DNA of 64,000 nt from NCBI GenBank assembly GCA_010909165.1, contig VJWM01000103.1:62001-126000 (forward strand), in the 5' to 3' direction. The stretch is from Anthoceros angustus. Lineage: Eukaryota > Streptophyta > Anthocerotopsida > Anthocerotales > Anthocerotaceae. The translations under genes were made by a program, and so were the position numbers. A model generated the notes under the pieces. It was given only the letters and a program-made list of their open reading frames with translations. It made no database searches and had not been told where the DNA came from. Positions 37,335-46,517 of this stretch are shown here, one piece after another (within the stretch, counting starts at the first letter, position 1; each line of letters begins with the position of its first letter).

Positions 37335-38151
37335 CGCGTTTTTCCCACTTAAAGTTGGTTTTCTATTTCTTTGCCTTTTCCGTCCGTTGCCCTGAATTCC
37401 TAGCTAGACAGCAGGCAGGCTGTCGTGCACCTTGAAGTCTTTCTACAGTCTCTGCCATGTAGTGTCGTCCCTTGTGAGACGCAAAGCGAAATCTGCTCCT
37501 GGCTGCGATTTTGAACGCTATGGGAAAATCTTGACGACTTCTCGCTCGGTGGAGGCAGGGCGGAGTTCCGATTAGCCGTACTGGACACGGAAAACATTCC
37601 GGTCAGGTGTGGGGCTATGGGCCCACATTCCGTCTATGTGCTTCATCCCAATTCTGATGGCACACTTTCTCAATACTGATCTGCCCTTTGTTAGGCTGTG
37701 TAGTTGGTTCCTCAAAATCACCTTCAATCGCGTACACTACTAAACATACTAATATATAATATACTAAATAAATATTATATATAACCATTAGATTACATAT
37801 TACAAGATTCCATTATAATACTGATTACTAATATATAATCTACTAAAGAGGTATTGTATAATATACTGAATAGATATTTATAAATAAAGAGATGCAATTA
37901 GTACGTAACAAGTTCTATGAAAATATTTCCCTCATTTAGGAAGACTTTCTAGTATTTATAAGGGTTCTAACTAAACAGATTGCGCACTTGAAATTTTGCA
38001 GAGGCTGCTCCCCTACAGAATAATTGTAGCATTAGTATAGTCATCCATCAGTCATATTGCTCCCCTACACTACAGAATAATTGTAGCATTAGTATAGTCA
38101 TCCATCAGTCATATTGCTCCCCTACACAACAGTTGTAGTAATTGTGTTGAA
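37335..38151. other. AT-rich spacer upstream of the RING-H2 gene
   Basis: No gene is seen. The stretch 37735-37890 is a run of imperfect TACTAATATATAATATACTAAA repeats. Composition changes sharply from GC-rich to AT-rich near 37700, marking the start of a repeat island. Confidence 0.45.
38014..38127. repeat. 57-bp tandem duplication just before the RING gene
   Basis: A unit starting TACAGAATAATTGTAGCATT occurs at 38014 and again at 38071, essentially identical. A third partial copy of its end lies at 38121-38140. It sits in the presumed leader or promoter, 25 bp before the ATG. Confidence 0.85.
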
Positions 38152-39725
38152 ATGACGGACGAAAGAGAACACGCATCGGCTCCACAAGAGGAACAGGAAA
38201 GTCCTATTCCGGAAAGTGGGTCTCAAGCTTGGCAGTCTTACGATCCGGATATGCTAGTGGATGATGCATCAACTTCTGATAGGCCTTCATCCACTAGAGA
38301 GTCTATAGACTCAGATCCGGATATGCTAGTGGATGATACATCAACTTCTGATAGGACTTCATCCACTAGAGAGTCTATATCAGAGCCGGATATGCTACTG
38401 GATGATGCATCAACTTCTGATAGGCCTTCATCCACTAGAGAGTCTATAGACTCAGGTTTAGAGACCACAATTCTTAATATGCCGTCATCCAGTACACAAT
38501 CAATAGACTCGCGCTTAGAGTCCATGGTTCTTAATATGTCACCATCCAATACACAGCTAGTTAACAATTTTGGCGAATTCAGCACAGAGATGGTACTAGA
38601 TTCGTTCTCAGAGCAGTTAGTGACCACCACAGCTCTTGATGGAAGGTCCAGTGCGCAATTAGTAGACTCGCGCTTAGAGACCACTACGGAAATCTTAGAG
38701 ACCACAGAAATCTTACATATACCAGAACTTGATGCGTTGTCATCCAACACTCAATCAGTAGACCCGCAGTCACAGACTCTACAACAAATCTTACCAGGCT
38801 ATGGGCAATATGAACACCCGCAGGCAGATGTTGTGCGGCATATAATGCATGCCCTTGGTCAGCTGACCTCGACCAGGACCCAGTCAATGGATCGGGAGCA
38901 AACATCACATGCAACTCGTCCAATGAGCTCGTTCAGGACCCTGTCAATGATTCGGGAGCAATTGTTACATGACCCTCATGAGATGAGGTCATCCGCGACG
39001 CAATCAATGGGACATGATTCGTACCTTCCGATCATGACACAAACCTCACAAGCAACGTGGTTTAATCCAGTTTCAAATTATTCAACATTGATGCGTCATT
39101 TATCACAGATTCGAGGAGACTTCCAAGCGTAAGTTTATAAGTCCTTATACTTCCCTTAAAGTTTGTAAGTGTGCATAATTGTGATGTATATATTTTTATA
39201 CTAATAATATGCTATGTATGTCTTATGTTATATAGGGAAGACTATGACATGCTATTAGCTCTAGATGCACATAATCCTACTAAAGGAGTTGCCGATGACG
39301 TCATCAAGGCGGTACCGAGCATTGTGATTGAGGTATGCATCTCAAACAAAGTTCTATACGATAGTTTGTATTGTATTGTATTTAAATGTGCTTCACTTTG
39401 TTTTAAAATTTTGGTTTTGATGTTATTGAATCTTTTTTTTTTAACAGTTTACGGATCCAACATACGGCGATTGCGTTGTGTGTCAAGAAATACTCATGGC
39501 AGCTAGAGCAATTGTGAAACAACTCCCATGCTTGCATTTATTTCATGACGAGGTACTCATCTATTCATCACCATCCACGTTTGCATCATGTCAACTTATT
39601 ATGCATATTTTTTCTTTCATTAACTCAATCTATTTTGTTTGTATGTGTAGTGCATTACTCCATGGTTGCACAAGGAGTCTTTTTGTCCTATTTGTAAACA
39701 AAATGTAAACAACATAGAAGAATAG
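38152..39725 (+). CDS. RING-H2 E3 ligase-like protein with N-terminal repeats
   Basis: Four exons (38152-39128, 39236-39332, 39448-39552, 39651-39725) give 417 residues. The C-terminus is a complete RING-H2 finger: CVVC, then PCLHLFHDEC, then WLHKESFCPIC, i.e. C-x2-C...C-x-H-x2-H-x2-C...C-x2-C. It is preceded by the short acidic/hydrophobic segment seen in BTL-type plant E3s. A ubiquitin ligase role follows from the family. The N-terminal 325 residues are Ser/Thr/Asp-rich and disordered. About 24-residue repeats (DPDMLVDDASTSDRPSSTRE) occur three times near residues 30-105, followed by weaker SxxTQSxDSRLE repeats. Base composition and introns are AT-rich, unlike neighbouring genes. I recognise no orthologue of the N-terminal half. 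Confidence 0.8.
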
Positions 39726-40311
39726 GTAGCGTGAAGTCTACTTAACCAAAATGACCACCTATAGTTATTTTTATATGTCAGGAGCTAGGGTTTCCTATAA
39801 CGGGATGGTAATGGAATGGTGATGTAGTGCGACAACAGAATGGATAGGATTTCATATAACGGAATAGGCGGCATCATACGCGATGTCACGGTGAGCAACG
39901 AGATATGTGGATGAGTATGGGGCATCATATGGTGCATGTAGGACACTAGCACATACCCGTAGGATACTCGCACATCATTGAGACTTGGCAAGCGGTTACA
40001 TTTGTAGAGTCATGCTAGTCCCGAACCCAACACGTGTAACAAGTTATACGATAGGATAATATACCTTCCTATATAATTTTATATTACCTCATAAATCATA
40101 AATAAATAAATAAAAATTGAATAAATATTCTGATTTCTTTTATCTATATAACACCATGACTTTTAAGATTGGCTCGTAATCTAGATTTCAACACCAAATG
40201 AAATATTTAGAGGACACCTAAATAGGAGTGTAGAACATACTTCAACATAGCCTTTATCGGTCTTTGTTTCTTTCATACCAACTTCTTGCTAGCTAATGCT
40301 TGTGCTTATAA
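39726..40311. other. AT-rich spacer
   Basis: Nothing is supported beyond the probable 3' UTR of the RING gene and AT-rich filler with a short GGAATGG-like repetition near 39800-39870. Confidence 0.35.
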
Positions 40312-40740
40312 ATGCCAGCTATGTCTTCTAGCAAGCAAATAACGATCACATCTATATTTAAGCATGCAACTAGAGAGGAGAGGGACAAGGAATTAGAAAG
40401 GGAGAAGAAGGCGTTGGAAGATACTGCCCATGCACATGCATCATCCCCCAATGTGTCAAAGAGACCAATTGGAAGGCCATGTGGAGTTGCTCTTTTCATT
40501 GATTCAAAGAGCTTGGTGCACGTGGGAAAGGTAAAGAGAAAGATAAACAAGAAGGTGGTTCTTCTTCCAAGATTGCAAGAATAGGAATGGAAAGAGGAAG
40601 GTATACTAATTGGTGTACTCCTGACCTATGGCCTCCTATTGCAGCTAATGTCAAGGCATATGTAAGTTTCAATGATGCCATATTCTATTTGAGAAGAGTA
40701 CACAAAAACCGTGGATCCGTGACGCCGACATCTTTTGCAT
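40312..40740 (+). CDS. Unidentified ORF, possibly transposon-derived
   Basis: An open frame from ATG 40312 encodes a charged helix (REERDKELEREKKALED) and a KRPIGRP segment reminiscent of an AT-hook. A GT at about 40530 could splice into an overlapping frame that continues with GRYTNWCTPDLWPPI and FNDAIFYLRRVHKNR. That Trp/Pro-rich block looks like a conserved domain, but I cannot name it. No neighbouring transposase or inverted termini were found. It could be a gene fragment or a decayed mobile element. Confidence 0.3.
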
Positions 40741-41131
40741 CAGAAGCTGACGAGCATTGCTAGCTTGCATATTGATCGGAACCTCGGGATGTTGATCATC
40801 TGCTGATCACAGCCCGCACCCAACATCCTCCCTTGACCCATTTTATGCCTGTTTCGCTCTACATGCACACCCGAAATCTCCAAATGGGCAACCCAAAACT
40901 AACTGTTACGGTGCAAATGCATGTCATGCATTTGCTCGAAGCTCATTGAGCTGAGTCTCACAGTTTTACATGCACACGAAATCTCCAAATGGGCAACCCA
41001 AAACTAATCACATTGCAAATGCATGAGCTTCGAGCCCAGTTTGTCTTGTGGAAAAACTGGTTGTCCTTCGTTTCGTAGATACCTCTTATGTAATCAGCGG
41101 GATCAGTCCTTGGAGATCCGATGATTAGTTG

Positions 41132-41558
41132 TTGGGGATGTTAGAAAAAGATATGAGCCTCTATTAAGAGGAAACACAACCCTCCCACACTTATAAAAAC
41201 GTCGTGATTAAGCATCCTGAGCTTGGATCGGTACTTAGATGGGGTGCTTAAAGGGAGTGGATGCCCTTGGTGCAAGTAGCTTAGGCACACCTTGGTACAA
41301 GTTGTTAAGTACCAAGTCCCATGACGGAAATCCGTCCTTAGTGGACTTAAATAAAATTCTTCTTCTTCTTCATACAATATGGGTGATATGTATTTAGCAC
41401 ACTAGGTACTAGCACACAAGCCCACTTGCACACACCACACACCACACCCCACACATAGGTGGGTTTGGCCTTATATAGTCCTCAACCTTGAATCTTATTG
41501 GTCTCTTGATACTTGATATGTTGTACTAAATCATTTCTAACACTCATACTCAACATAT
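41132..41558 (-). repeat. Probable 3' LTR of the Copia remnant
   Basis: About 427 bp with short inverted ends TGTTG/CAACA, placed immediately beyond the RNase H stop as expected for a 3' LTR. A second LTR for comparison is missing. Confidence 0.6.
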
Positions 41559-42030
41559 CAAAATTATTCCCTTAGGCCTGGCATCTTGCTAAACCTAGCA
41601 TGTTTGTCTAAAGTCAAGCCTTTAGTCAACATATCTGCCGGCATGTCTCCTGTTGGACAATACTCTAGCTTTATCTCCTTTGACTTGACCTTCTCTCTTG
41701 CAAAGTGATGTTTCACTTTGATGTGTTTGGTTCTAGCCTGAAAAGTTGCATTCTGGACTGAGAAGATGCAACCTTGATTGTCGTTGAAGATTGTTGTTGC
41801 TCCCTTTGGCTCGAATCCCATCTCCACTAACAAGTTACACAACCATATTGTCTTCGTGACTTCAGAGCATGTTGCCATATATTCTGCTTCTATAAAGAAT
41901 CTAGCCACATTAGGTTGTTTCCTGCTATTCCAAAAAATGGCTCCCCCATTCAACATAAACATATATCCAGTGGTAGATTTACGACTATCACCTTGCCCTG
42001 CCTAGTCTGAATCATAATATTCTACTATTC
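41132..42030 (-). mobile_element. Truncated Copia-type LTR retrotransposon (RNase H end plus 3' LTR)
   Basis: On the minus strand, 42005-41564 encodes the end of a Copia polyprotein RNase H domain: DSRKSTTGYMFMLNGGAIFW, IEAEYMATCSE, DNQGCIF, HIKVKHHFAREKV and the ADMLTKGL terminus. A TAG stands where Trp is expected in the conserved D.DWAG block. The adjoining 41132-41558 begins TGTTGGGG and ends CTCAACA, giving the TG...CA inverted ends of an LTR. Everything upstream (integrase, reverse transcriptase, 5' LTR) is absent, so it is a dead remnant. Confidence 0.85.
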
Positions 42031-42046
42031 GAACTTCTACTATTCA

Positions 42047-42290
42047 GACTATTCAGACTTCTACTATTCGGACTTCCTGCTGATGTCGAAAGAGGTGACA
42101 TGAAGTATTTCAGGTGGCAATCAGACTGTCGTTCAGGACGATAGATGGTAAGCATGACTCCTACTATTCGGACTTCCTGCTGATGCTCTTGTTGATGCAC
42201 GATGCCGAAAGAGGTGACATGAAGCATTTCAGGTGGCAATCAGACTCTCGTTGAGGACGATAGATGGTAAGCATGACTCTACCAGCTCTT
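42047..42290. repeat. Duplicated strumpellin 3' end
   Basis: A unit of about 110 bp (ACTATTCGGACTTCCTGCTG, then GAGGTGACATGAAG, GGTGGCAATCAGACT and GACGATAGATGGTAAGCATG) occurs at about 42064-42160 and again at 42167-42280. The second copy contains the stop and last codons of the strumpellin gene. The first is a displaced copy with a few substitutions. The copies lie next to the Copia remnant. Confidence 0.85.
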
Positions 42291-45200
42291 CGGGAATGGG
42301 GGAGTACTTGGACAGAGACAGCAGCCAAGCAACAGCGTTGGTGACCTCGGTAGGTACATCTTCCTTCTTCTTATTGTAGTCCCCAAAGCTGGAAGTCACA
42401 GACACATTCTCGATTTGGGTTCGAATGTACTGCCCCAGGTATTGCACATACTGCGTCGAGTGGCAAGGGTGAAGCTGGTGAAAGAAGGCACCTAAACCTA
42501 CCACTAGGGGACAACAGTCTATTGCCGTCTTTTTCATCCGGCTGGTGAGGGAACCAAGGTGGCTGTCAAGAACATACCTGGGTAGCAAGGAAATGGTGAC
42601 CACCAAGAGCAGCAGCGGAGTGTCATCTGAGGCAGGTGCAGTTAGATACAGCGAGCTTAATGGGCTGTGGACACCACACATTTGTAGCTGCTTGCTCAGC
42701 TCCTCCACAATCTTCACCTTCCCGTCCCAGGAGGTGCTATCTGCGGCTTCGGAGTCTATTACAGTAGCAGATTTCAACCTGGAACTCACACTCATGTCGG
42801 CTAGAACAGCCGCATTCATTCCCTCCAAGGCGAAGGAAATGGAGCTCGAATCCACCTTGGACGCAGCACGGACGTGCGATGCAATAAGACATCTAAGGAG
42901 CTGAATCTGTCCCACATGTGCCAGACTCTCCACCCAAGAGCTCCACCCTGGAGACGATGCCACGAGGCCAGCAGCCTCAGCATACACAGCCGGACCTACA
43001 TCAGGAATTGCCGATGGAGGAGTGAGAGCATCCTTGAGCAGCCGCAACTGCTTCTTCATTCCAGCATCCAACAAAGTTGATGAGGGCGCTGCGCAGGCCA
43101 GGCATAGCTGAAGCCGTTTGATGGCATCGAAGCTGAGCAGACGGTCAAGCCCTATCATTCCAGCAGGCCCCAGGGTGGCTTGAAGCATGGTGAACATACG
43201 CAGCCCGACAAGTTCTTTGCCCTCTGCATCAAACCACCCACTCATGGGAGCCAAATACATTGAACGTGATGGATGCGTCAGCTGGACAAGTTTATGAACC
43301 AGCCTCCCCATAAAATTGTGCGAGTTGGAAGGATCCTTGGCGGGGGCAGGGCAGTCCGGTATGGGGATGGATCTGCTTTGATACAGACTACCCCATTCTT
43401 GGTTCTTCCGTTTCAGATACGCTGCGCATTCCTGCTCCAGATTGTAGTTGATGATCCTGGTGAACTCTTCTTGCCAAACCTGCAACCCATGGATGTGCAC
43501 ATAGTCTTGAAAATACTCCATGGACCGCCGCTGCGATTGCAAAGTCAGATTCAGCTCTTGCAGCTTTTCCTCCAGCTCCTCCACCCGCCCTGTAGGAAAA
43601 ACCAGGTGCGCATGGAGAGCGACGGCTATCTGCTTAACCAGTTGTTTCCTGATCCCGTCCTCCAACAACTGCCTCGGGTCCAGCTCAATAGCGCCTATAA
43701 ACGTCTTCTTCATGGACATAACCCCCTGCGTGAAGACGGCAACTCGATTAGTAGCCTTGGCCAGCGCATGACGCTCCGCCAGCTGCGCATGATCTCGCAG
43801 ATTATCCTTCACCAGCCGCGCGGGACAGTCCCGCAGCTGCTGCGTCTGAACAGCTATGATGTCGTTGAGGATGGCAAACATGGTCACCGGTATGATCTCC
43901 AACACCGCACGCACATAAGCTACCACCTCCGACGAGTAGTACTCGGACACAGAAAATAAATCCGCACTCCCACACTGCGCGATCCGAAGCAGAGGCGTGT
44001 CCAGGATGCTCCGCAGCTTGAGAAACAGGCACTGCAGCTTCATCACAGTCAGAGGATTGTCTCGTATCCGCACATGAATCCTCTCCGTGAACGCTCCAAC
44101 CAATCCCCACGCATACGCCGCATCCCCCACAACCGAGATGGTCCCCAGCACGCTCTCTTGCAGATTAAGAGTGCGAATCATCTCCTGCAGCTGCGTCTTG
44201 CTCTCACTCAAGTACTGCTTCGTCTGCAGGCTCCCCTCGATCTGGTGAAACTGCTCCACCTCCTTGAGCGCAGCTACCATATGCTGGATCTTCCTCCCCG
44301 CGCCGTGCTCCTCCGCGTAGTCCAGCAACTGCACCTGCGCCGCCATCTCCGCGAACCACCGCTGCAGATTCTCGTCCCTCACCCTCTTCGACAGCACCTT
44401 GGACCCGGAAAAGAAATCCGAGAGCTCCAGCATGCAGTCCGCGGCGTGCGCCCTGCACTGCCGCCATCTCACCTCCTTCCCCTGCATCAGATCCCCGTAC
44501 ACCCGCTTCAGCTCGAACTCCAAACTGGCCGTGTTGAGCAGCAAGGACAGCAGCACATCCTCCGTCACAGCATTAGCAGCGCAGCATCCCAGCACAGCCT
44601 CCCGCAGCTTCCTGCTGCCAGTGGTCTGGTGCAGCAGCAGCCATCGCAGCGTAACATTACATTCCCGCAAACAGGAGAGCAGCGCGGGAACGTTCTTGAG
44701 CACATACTCCTGCGTCAGTACTCCCTCCAGCAGAAACACCTTCAGCTCCCCGAGCAAATTCATCACCTTGGACGCATGCGCCTGCGCAACCTCCCGGACA
44801 GCGGGCAGCGCCAGGGTCGGGACCAGCGCGGCCCTGGCCGCCTTGAACCTGTCCCATGCCTGGGACAGGTCCATGGTGAAGCCGAGGAAGATCGGCACCA
44901 CAAAGGACCCCTTGAAATACCTGTCCACGATCTCCCGCATCACCCCGACATCGTTGTGCAGGATGTGCGGGGCCTGGAAGAGCAGCACCAGCAGGGCCCC
45001 GGCCTGGGCCGCCAGGGCGGCTGTGCGGTGCTCCGAGCGAGGGAAGTGGCGCGCCGCGTTGTAGATGTCCCCGCCGCGGAGCCGCTCGATGGTGGTGAGC
45101 ACCACGTGGCTCGGGAAGGGAAAGCGCGCCAGGAGCTCCTCGGGCCGGGGCACGGCCAGCATGGTGGACGGCACCGGAAGCTGCTGAGGCTGCAGCTGCA

Positions 45201-45795
45201 GCAAAGCCGCGGCCATGGCTGCCACGCCGGCCACCGGGGTCGCGGCCGGGGCGCGGCAAAGGGAGCACACGGCATCGAAGTTGCGCGCCTCCCCGCCCTT
45301 GGCGCGGTAGAAGGCGATGAGGAGGCGCTCCCGGAGGGGGCCAGGGATGCGGTGCTCCAGGAGGAGCAGGAGCAGGCCGTGCAGGAGCAGCGCCTCCACC
45401 AGGAGCTGCCTGCCCTCATCCGTGTCCAGGAGGGCGTCCAGGGCCGAGGCTCCAAGGCCATGGATGTTGTCCGCCTCGCTGCTGTCCAGGAACGTGAGCA
45501 GGTCGCCGTGGTAGCGGACGATGCCGTAGAAGAGGAGATAGAAGCGCTCCAAAAGCGGCAGGAACGACTCGCGCAGCTCCTCGTCCAGTGCTAGCAGCTC
45601 ATCGCTCGCCTCCACCCGCTCCTCGAACAGCTCCGGGGATTTGAGGTAGCGCAGATCGAAGAGCAAGGGCACGTACCGGGGCTCTTGGAACGCGGTCGGC
45701 ACGCGCTCCGCGAGCCGCAGTAGCTCCGCCACGAGCGCCTGGCCTGTGCTCACCAGGCGAACCACGGATGCCTCCACGCCGCCTCCTTCCGCCAT
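42229..45795 (-). CDS. Strumpellin homologue, WASH complex subunit 5
   Basis: One uninterrupted frame of 1,188 residues from ATG 45795 matches strumpellin (about 1,159 residues in animals) from end to end. Examples are GQALVAELLRLAERVP at the start, DEELRESFLPLLERFYLLF, PEHRTAALAAQAGALLVLLF, CLRECNVTLRWLLLH, ENLQRWFAEMAAQ, FLKLRSILDTPLLRI, DPRQLLEDGIRKQLVKQIA, IHGLQVWQEEFTRIINYN, YQSRSIPIPDCP and GLDRLLSFDAIKRLQ. Strumpellin is a scaffold of the WASH complex, which activates Arp2/3 on endosomes. No intron is visible, unlike most genes here, and the 5' half is highly GC-rich. The frame is clean, so it is probably functional. From memory, flowering plants lack this complex. Confidence 0.9.
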   Translation of the reverse strand: MAEGGGVEASVVRLVSTGQALVAELLRLAERVPTAFQEPRYVPLLFDLRYLKSPELFEERVEASDELLALDEELRESFLPLLERFYLLFYGIVRYHGDLLTFLDSSEADNIHGLGASALDALLDTDEGRQLLVEALLLHGLLLLLLEHRIPGPLRERLLIAFYRAKGGEARNFDAVCSLCRAPAATPVAGVAAMAAALLQLQPQQLPVPSTMLAVPRPEELLARFPFPSHVVLTTIERLRGGDIYNAARHFPRSEHRTAALAAQAGALLVLLFQAPHILHNDVGVMREIVDRYFKGSFVVPIFLGFTMDLSQAWDRFKAARAALVPTLALPAVREVAQAHASKVMNLLGELKVFLLEGVLTQEYVLKNVPALLSCLRECNVTLRWLLLHQTTGSRKLREAVLGCCAANAVTEDVLLSLLLNTASLEFELKRVYGDLMQGKEVRWRQCRAHAADCMLELSDFFSGSKVLSKRVRDENLQRWFAEMAAQVQLLDYAEEHGAGRKIQHMVAALKEVEQFHQIEGSLQTKQYLSESKTQLQEMIRTLNLQESVLGTISVVGDAAYAWGLVGAFTERIHVRIRDNPLTVMKLQCLFLKLRSILDTPLLRIAQCGSADLFSVSEYYSSEVVAYVRAVLEIIPVTMFAILNDIIAVQTQQLRDCPARLVKDNLRDHAQLAERHALAKATNRVAVFTQGVMSMKKTFIGAIELDPRQLLEDGIRKQLVKQIAVALHAHLVFPTGRVEELEEKLQELNLTLQSQRRSMEYFQDYVHIHGLQVWQEEFTRIINYNLEQECAAYLKRKNQEWGSLYQSRSIPIPDCPAPAKDPSNSHNFMGRLVHKLVQLTHPSRSMYLAPMSGWFDAEGKELVGLRMFTMLQATLGPAGMIGLDRLLSFDAIKRLQLCLACAAPSSTLLDAGMKKQLRLLKDALTPPSAIPDVGPAVYAEAAGLVASSPGWSSWVESLAHVGQIQLLRCLIASHVRAASKVDSSSISFALEGMNAAVLADMSVSSRLKSATVIDSEAADSTSWDGKVKIVEELSKQLQMCGVHSPLSSLYLTAPASDDTPLLLLVVTISLLPRYVLDSHLGSLTSRMKKTAIDCCPLVVGLGAFFHQLHPCHSTQYVQYLGQYIRTQIENVSVTSSFGDYNKKKEDVPTEVTNAVAWLLSLSKYSPIPEELVESCLPSIVLNESLIAT

Positions 45796-46517
45796 CTCCA
45801 GCCTTGGCTTCAGCTCCGCCCATCAGGAATGCCAGCCTTCGCCCCCTAATAAGCTCGCCATCTACGTCTTCAGGCAGCAGGTGGCAAGCCGCTTGAGGAG
45901 GAAGAGAATGAACGGAATGTAGCCAAACCAGCTAGCTATATTGAGGACCCAGCTCTTGTGAGGGCTGAAGATAATCTAGGTAGTTACAAGCCAAAGAATG
46001 GAAGGGAATTCACCCGCTATTGTACATGTCCTGGCCTGTCTTGTCTGTCGGGCCCAGGAGCTAGGTTATGTACGTACTATGTAGTGGTAGCAGCCGAAGC
46101 AAAGCAACCATCCGGAGCACAGGCGAGAAGGCAACGTGACTACCACACCCCGCAGCTAGCTGGCTTGAAGTCAAGGTCTAGGCACAGCACGAGTCAGATA
46201 AACGCCAGACCATAACCCCTCAGCAAAGACTGCCTAAGACTGCCTCACTACTTCACAGCTCAGGGCTTGGTGGCAACGTCAGCCAGGTTGCACACCGGAA
46301 GGCAACAGAAGCTGAAAACATTACCGACTGAATGAGCTATCTAACTGCTACACGAACCGATTGTAGGTGTACTAGTACTACTACCCAAGAATATATGACA
46401 AGAATGAGAAGATACCACATGCGCCTTACCAAACTAATATCTCTAATGCAGGCTGGCCAGCCCAGCTCCCCACATGCTTACTCGACCAACCACTCACACC
46501 AGCTATGAGTATACGTT
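45796..46517. other. Spacer between strumpellin and ARG1
   Basis: It should hold the strumpellin promoter and leader on the right of its start, and the ARG1 3' UTR next to 46517. No gene is seen. Confidence 0.4.

Noticed and set aside
44074-45594. Plus-strand 506-codon open frame
   Set aside because: Antisense shadow of the GC-rich strumpellin gene; the peptide is His/Leu/Gln/Arg low-complexity.
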